Origin: Rotaria sp. Silwood1
Lineage: Eukaryota; Rotifera; Eurotatoria; Philodinida; Philodinidae
Reading direction: 5' to 3'
NCBI GenBank assembly: GCA_905250075.1
Contig: CAJNOP010000055.1
Coordinates: 963,918-1,027,917 of the forward strand
Length of the DNA stretch: 64,000 nucleotides
Of the stretch, positions 58,006-64,000 are shown one piece after another; position 1 is the stretch's first letter; every line of letters begins with the position of its first letter. The translations under genes and the position numbers were made by a program. A model generated the notes under the pieces. The model was given only the letters and a program-made list of their open reading frames with translations. It made no database searches and was not told the DNA's origin.

Positions 58006-60109
58006 GTGCTCCCACGATTGACAAAGGAACGAACACATAGCACGTACGAAGTTATTGTTGATGTAGCTAAATACTCATTACCATGGCAATTCAATCTTGA
58101 TCTCATGTGTCCACACGATTGTATTCGTATCTTATCATAACTATATAATATCTCTATTTCTCAATTATATGGTTAAGAACAAGACTTTTTCCTAACCACT
58201 AGAGAGTCATTTCTATCGTTATAAATAGTTTGAAACTAGTTAGTACTATTGACAACAATATTTAGTGAGGTAAAAGAATAAGTCTTCAATATTGTCATCA
58301 TTTTATTCTTTTTTATTTCTTTTCATGTGCCGCAATTTAAGACAGTGTACAGCACGTATTCAACTAACCGTTTGTATCATAAAAGGTTAATAAAAGGTAC
58401 GTCGGACAATTGAATATAATACTTTGGAATGAAGAGTCAATGATAATGATGCAAAAAAATGTCTCATCACGTAAATCTCTTATGCGAAAGGGTAAAAGAA
58501 TGTATGAAAGCGAAGAACAGAAATAAAGTAACTGAGTACACGGCATTACTATTTACGTGATGAAAGAAGAAAGAAAGAAGACTATTTAAAAAAAAAAAGA
58601 ACTACATGCATAAAAATGTGCTGGTATACACTTTGATAGATTATTTTATGTTTTTTTTATTTGATTGTTATTGAAGAATCAAACATATCACGATAGCGTT
58701 GAACTATTGAAGGATTCTCTTCGATGAAATTAATCTGTCTTGTAATATCAATTTATTTTTATTAGCAAATAAATAGATATCTTCCTTTCGTTATTCTTCT
58801 ATGAAATCAAACGAGTAGACATCCTTATTTATGTCAACAGCAACAAAAACATATCAATTGTTATAGACAAGTGTACGTAATAGATGATGAGAAATGATGT
58901 TTCATTTCACTTGCAGCATTATCGTTATTCTTTATTAACTTGACGACCTTGTTTAACAGTAAAGAATTCAATAAATGCAAGAAGTGAAGGTCGATCGTCA
59001 TTTATTCTCTTATAACTATTTGCTCGTTAAGGTTGAAAAAAGCAAGAGAAATTTAATTATATGAAAGATCAATCGATTATTCGTTTTCTAAATTGTATTT
59101 GAGAGTATTAGTACAGCAAATATTCAATCATTTTTTGGTGACATTATATTTGAAAACATGCATCTTTGATTACTACAAGTCTTTCTTTATAGAAAGTGGT
59201 TAGAGCAATCCTTCGAGCAAGATTAAAATATCAAACATGATAGAGCTATTGACTTTGTAAAAGAAGGAATTCACCAATAGAATTTTTTCTTTATGAGTTA
59301 TTACCTACTGTTAATGCATGCTAATGATAAAAAAATGATAGTCATATTATGGTACGGTTGATGTGAACGAAAGGAAAGGCATAGTTAGCTTAAATTCAAT
59401 TGTATTTCATATTAATCCTGTCATGGACTTCAGTCTTGATGAGTAAGCCTGGCATGACTCATGAGAAGAGAACGACAATAGTAAAGTATCTGCGCATTAG
59501 TCCATTTTCACGGAATAGTTTTTCTGCAATTCCAGCATCGCCGAATAAATTTATAATCAATTAGTTTATTATCAAATCGATTGATTACCATCCGAGTTGG
59601 TAACTATCTGACTTATTTGCTACATCACGGCGTGAGTTTAGCTGCCAGTGTGATAAGGAAAACATACACATCATGGTAGATTTTTAGAAACACTTTTTCA
59701 TTTCCTTATTCATCATATGTCATTTACTCATATTCATTGAGATGTTAGCGTTTATTGAATTGTAAGAAATCCATTTATTTTATTTTATCATGTGCATTTC
59801 ATTACAGAACCCGTGTTACTTTTCTTTGATATTCGGATTTGATTCATGTGCTTATCAATCTTCTTAACTTAAGTGAGAGCGATAAATACAGTAGAGATAA
59901 TCAAAAAAGTATAAATACACTTCAGTAAAGAGAAAAAAGAATAAAAACATTAAATAAATCATCATTTAATGTTTTTCGATTTCTTTTTTCAAAATTATGC
60001 ATTTCATTTATGTTTCGAAATAACGGAGACGTAAAAAAAAGTAATTGTAAGTATCAGAGTTTTTCTACTAAAAAAATAGGCTCAAATCTAAGGAATAAAT
60101 ACAGTCAGA
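58006..60109. other. Intergenic, nothing recognised
   Basis: AT-rich DNA with homopolymer tracts. It should include the promoter of the MFS gene at 60110, but I cannot define it. Confidence 0.4.
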
Positions 60110-61825
60110 ATGTTAATAAAAACAACAGATACTCTTTTATACTTCAGCAGATTTTTCTCATCCAAGAACTTATCTATTTTTAGTATCAAAAAAATGTTCA
60201 CTGGAAAATCTGAAATATCTCGTATATGGAAACTTTTTTCATCCGAAGAAAAACGAAATATTGTTATCTATATTGTTGGTATCATGCTTTATAAATTTGG
60301 TTTAGAAGCATATAATGGATCGATTGTTACTCTTGCCACAACTCGTTATGAACAAGAAGCATTTCATAGTAATTCAACTATACATACATTTGAAAGAGTT
60401 GGATTACTTTCTGGTCTTAATCAAGCATTTCAATGTATTGGTTCTATTCTTATTGCACCACTTACAAAACGTTGGCCAACACGTACTGTTCTTTCAATAT
60501 CAATTTTTATTTTTGCTATTTTTAGTGCCATACTTATGATTGTTGATGCTGCAACTGGTGGTCATATAAAACCAAAAGATTTTGTATCGATAAATAAACA
60601 TGATTATAGATATTATGGTAAATATAATACAAATGGAATAATACCAATCTATTGTATTACGGGTGTGGCTTTTGGTATGGTTGAATTAATTCGACGAGTT
60701 ATACCAAGAGATATTGTTGGTGATGATCGTGAAAAATTACAAAAAATGGATGCCCTTGTTCATGTTTTTTATGAAATAGCAGGTGTTAGTGGAGCATTTA
60801 CAACTGGCCTTGTTTTAATTCCTCATCTTGGAAATAATTATTCATTTATAATTACACCAATACTTTTTACAGTAGCTGCTATTATTTGGTTTTTTATTAG
60901 TTCTCTTGGATTAGCAAAAACTAATAATCTAAATGATGAAAACAGTCGAATTAATAAAAATTTTGAAACAAATTATTTAAAATCAATTCTTAACGGATTT
61001 ATTATTTTTATTCAATCATTTTTTATTGGAGCAAAAATAATTTTTACACATCGAAAATTTGTTTGGTTATGGAGTTGTTATGCATTAACACTTTATGCAC
61101 ATCGATATCTTGAAAATGGTATTGCACCACAAATAGCTCAACATTATCTTGACCAACCTGAATGGTCACAAGTTATTGTTGGTGCTTCGAATTTAGGTGA
61201 ATTACTTGGTGCTATATTTATATTTATCTTTGGAAATTTTATTAAATCTCCTCTTCCATGGTCAAGATTAGATGCTCTTATATTACTTCTTGTTTGGTAT
61301 ATTCCGTATTATTATCCATCTGTTCATAATGTTAAATATGCATGGATTATTGCTGCAACATTTATTCCTATTGGATTTGGATCATCTGCTGATGATATTG
61401 GACTTAATTCATTTATTCAATCATCTTTAAGTGGTTTAGAATCAAAACATAAAAATATTTCAGCTTTAGGAGCTGTTGCATCATTTCTTTATTCATCTTA
61501 TATTATTAGTTATGTAATTTTAAATCCACTGCTTGGACTTTATATAGATAGTATTTATACTTCAACTGGATCTGTACGACCAGCATTTGTTAATACTGTT
61601 GCTATACAAATGACAATTATTTCAACAATCGTATTAATCTCTACACTTATTCCAAAAGGTTCTCTGACGTGTAATCCAGTATTACTTCATGATGAAGAAA
61701 TCGATGGTACAATTGATAACGTACAAAGTCCCGATAAATTACCGGATAAGAACAATAATAGTCGACAAATTATTCAAGAAAATATTCAGAATGATACTGA
61801 TTCCCAATTAGTAACATATTTTTAA
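60110..61825 (+). CDS. MFS-type multi-spanning transporter, intronless
   Basis: One frame of up to 571 residues with about 11-12 hydrophobic segments. The first carries LYKFGLEAYNGSIVTLAT; others include VLSISIFIFAIFSAILMIV and IIPIYCITGVAFGMVELIRR. The cytoplasmic loop after the second helix has TKRWPTR in place of the classical GRR motif. The second half has LYAHRYLENGIAPQIAQHYL and FIPIGFGSSADDIGLNSFI. It resembles fungal-type MFS proteins of unknown substrate, and I cannot name the substrate. An internal Met (60194, MFTGKSEI) gives a 543-residue product with a more usual cytoplasmic N-terminus; the ATG at 60110 would add a hydrophobic extension. The C-terminus is hydrophilic (about 60 residues). 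No introns, and A/T-ending codons dominate. Horizontal origin is possible but not tested. Confidence 0.75.
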   Translation: MLIKTTDTLLYFSRFFSSKNLSIFSIKKMFTGKSEISRIWKLFSSEEKRNIVIYIVGIMLYKFGLEAYNGSIVTLATTRYEQEAFHSNSTIHTFERVGLLSGLNQAFQCIGSILIAPLTKRWPTRTVLSISIFIFAIFSAILMIVDAATGGHIKPKDFVSINKHDYRYYGKYNTNGIIPIYCITGVAFGMVELIRRVIPRDIVGDDREKLQKMDALVHVFYEIAGVSGAFTTGLVLIPHLGNNYSFIITPILFTVAAIIWFFISSLGLAKTNNLNDENSRINKNFETNYLKSILNGFIIFIQSFFIGAKIIFTHRKFVWLWSCYALTLYAHRYLENGIAPQIAQHYLDQPEWSQVIVGASNLGELLGAIFIFIFGNFIKSPLPWSRLDALILLLVWYIPYYYPSVHNVKYAWIIAATFIPIGFGSSADDIGLNSFIQSSLSGLESKHKNISALGAVASFLYSSYIISYVILNPLLGLYIDSIYTSTGSVRPAFVNTVAIQMTIISTIVLISTLIPKGSLTCNPVLLHDEEIDGTIDNVQSPDKLPDKNNNSRQIIQENIQNDTDSQLVTYF

Positions 61826-64000
61826 AAAAAAACGAAAGTGAAATTTTTTGCCGATTGACAAAGTCTATTTTGTATTTCTTTTTTGTTTTTTTCAAAGTGC
61901 AAGTATCATTTAAAAATCAAGCAGAATCTTTTCTTCAATGTTTTTTATTTGCTAAGATAGAGCTTATTGAGCTCTATAAGAATGTATCTATGAAACAATG
62001 TAGAGCCTTTTCTTTAAAAAATATTTTACAAAGAAAAATCAATTAATAGTACTGTGAAGAACTGTGTAGCTTTTTTCTTATTTTCAGACTTACGTAGTAT
62101 GCAAAATTGCGTCCAGAAAGATAGATTTAATATTGTTTGAATACATTATGGTTAAAAAAAATGTATTAATGTGTCATTTTGGATTCGATGTATTATTTTT
62201 TGACAAATATATCAACTTTACTGATCTGAGAAACCTCTTTCCTTCTTTAAGGATCATAACAAATTCAAAAATTAATAACATGCTTCAAGTTTTTGATGGT
62301 TGCAAATTTGATTTTTATTGAAAATAAAAAGCATACTTGGAATGAGCACTCAAAAAGACCTAACATATCCTTTATTTCATAGTAAAATATATTCATCTAA
62401 AATTTTACTTAGAGTGTAAAACTGAGAGAAAACAAATTTTGATGGACAAACATTTGCTAATGAAATGTCGAATTTCTGGCATATTTTTGAGTATTGTTTG
62501 CGAATATTGTTTCTTCTACATCAAGGATAATCCTTTTCTTTATATATTTTCTTAGTGTCAAGGCAAACATGAGTTTTCTCAATAACAGTAAAGTATTTTT
62601 TAAAAATAAAAGTAATATATCGAATCCAGACGGATTTACCAGTCATTTATTTTTTGGAAAGTCGTTGCTCAAAAGTCAACGCGTTCCTTTCTGTATTATA
62701 ATTGGCAATCTTAAATCCATATTTCTCGATGCGGTTTTTGCATTTGGCTTCTGATCATTAAATTTTCAACCTTCAAGAAGAAAATAAACATTTAGCGAAA
62801 TAGCATGAAGTAATCAAGTTAATTCTAATATTTGGAACAACAAATATTATAAATACTCTCGTGTAATTCCTTTCAAAAAAAAAATAGATTATTCATAGAG
62901 AAATCATTACAAAAAAATGGATATTGTCGATTAATTATTCAATATCTATGTTTCTATTTTTCATATCTATATTTTTCTTGATATTTGACATCATTCAATG
63001 ATACTCAATTGTCTGAACATACTACATTAATTTTGAATTCTAATGAATCCTTCCCTGAAATAGAAGATTCCAAGCCTTTTACTATATTCAAGCGTACAAA
63101 CTTTGCAGATGATTCTTCTATTGTGTTCGGTTACTTTTCACTATATTTTATTTGAACGGTTTTTGAAAACACTAAAACAATTTTGAGATTTTCAACTCAA
63201 ATGTTAAAAACTATCCATATGTTAATTTAAATATACTAATTAAAATTCTAATTTTTCTAGAAAGCAATTAATTAATGGGGGTTCTCTATTGTGGGTAGGC
63301 TTCTGCTTTGTATGCTATACAATTCAATAACGTCTCAATTAATAATCTTTTGAATAAAATGTGACATATGTTCTCAACAGTAACTAAAAGAGAATTTATA
63401 AATATACCTTCCATTATTAGACAAAAAAAAGGGAAATAACAATGTAAAAAAGAACATTGTCAATAACGAAATAAAATAAGAATAGTCTATAAAATAATTT
63501 CAATGTATTCAAACGTTCACTATGTTAACATAGTGGTTCTCAATTCACAAACTGATGGATGTGAAATGTTTGTCAATAATCTGAATGAAAAAAAAAATTT
63601 TTCCTTAATTACACTACTTTTTTTAGAGAAATACCTGAAATCATCATAACGATAAATTATGGTGACAGATGATGAATTAGATGAATACCATGATTATCCT
63701 TCATCAAAATTCTTATTAATTTATTTACTAGTCGTATAATTCTTTTGGATTGTTGTTTCTATTTTTGCTAACTTTACTGCAATTTGTGTAGTAGTTGTCA
63801 TCGATAATTCGTTCAGTTTCAATATGATAGTTCTCTACGATCTACCAATCGATCGTCTATTAATATCAATATGTTTATTGTTAATCAATCAAATGATTGT
63901 CATATTTATTGACATCGTAGTAATAGAGAAGAATAGATCTTGTTAGGAAAAGTAAAAAATAAAACTCGAAAATATTTATTATTATCAAAACAAATGAAAA
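61826..64000. other. Intergenic to the window end, nothing recognised
   Basis: Very AT-rich; frames of 60-86 codons have no motif. No telomeric repeat array or RNA gene seen. Confidence 0.4.

Noticed and set aside
61855..62754. Several 62-86 codon frames after the second MFS gene
   Set aside because: AT-rich low-complexity frames rich in Phe, Lys and Leu without domains or splice support.
63270..63310. TGTGGG-like motif suggestive of bdelloid telomeric repeat
   Set aside because: Single occurrence, not an array.
1..64000. CRISPR arrays, riboswitches, operons
   Set aside because: The window is eukaryotic with spliced genes; no regularly spaced identical repeats and no bacterial gene organisation seen.

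Overview
The window looks like nuclear DNA of a bdelloid rotifer. It is AT-rich, spliced genes mix ordinary 54-63 bp introns with some much longer ones, and several genes and relics are of bdelloid type: an intronless glutamate receptor with a K+-channel-like GYG pore (compare AvGluR1 of Adineta vaga), FBXL-like leucine-rich protein, TIR proteins, a WWE-ADP-ribosyltransferase relic, intronless MFS transporters and many decayed transposons. The species cannot be named from the sequence alone.

Layout. At 1-749 is the 3' end of an FBXL-like gene. At 3035-4688 is a non-autonomous hAT-like element with a perfect 12-bp terminal inverted repeat and an 8-bp target duplication. At 5131-9256 (minus) is a three-exon helical-repeat (ARM-like) plus TIR gene. 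The core of the window, 10096-33405, is a large, old, roughly mirror-symmetric inverted duplication. Gene A (minus, 19647 to 10096) and gene B (plus, 23943 to 33405) are diverged paralogues whose exons match one to one with conserved intron phases. Gene B encodes about 1341 residues: SAM domain, KH-like segments, a degenerate macro-like domain, another KH-like segment, a TIR domain and a conserved tail. Gene A has the same order, but I see no SAM exons and it carries a 100-N assembly gap. Between them, around 21.8 kb, is a second, better preserved inverted repeat (arms about 21125-21640 and 22000-22495) with a matching 85-nt candidate exon in each arm.

Beyond 33.4 kb: the glutamate receptor (34808-37507, minus); three degenerate tandem copies of a roughly 650-bp unit (37950-39960); a MITE, a decayed hAT transposase and two fold-back elements (40-47.6 kb); an intronless hexose-type transporter (47898-49559); a decayed non-LTR retrotransposon (51.5-53 kb); an ADP-ribosyltransferase pseudogene with in-frame stops in both its WWE and catalytic regions (54265-55281, minus); a broken FLYWCH-MULE transposase (56371-57760); and a second intronless MFS transporter (60110-61825).

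Functional theme. Three TIR proteins, two of them fused to macro-like domains, and a dead ADP-ribosyltransferase lie within 50 kb. TIR domains can hydrolyse or cyclise NAD+, macro domains bind ADP-ribose, and ADP-ribosyltransferases consume NAD+. A locus for NAD+/ADP-ribose-based immunity or cell-death signalling is therefore a reasonable inference. Only gene B keeps a glutamate at the position that is catalytic in NADase TIRs (by-eye alignment). All exon boundaries were assigned by hand from splice motifs, phase and paralogue comparison.
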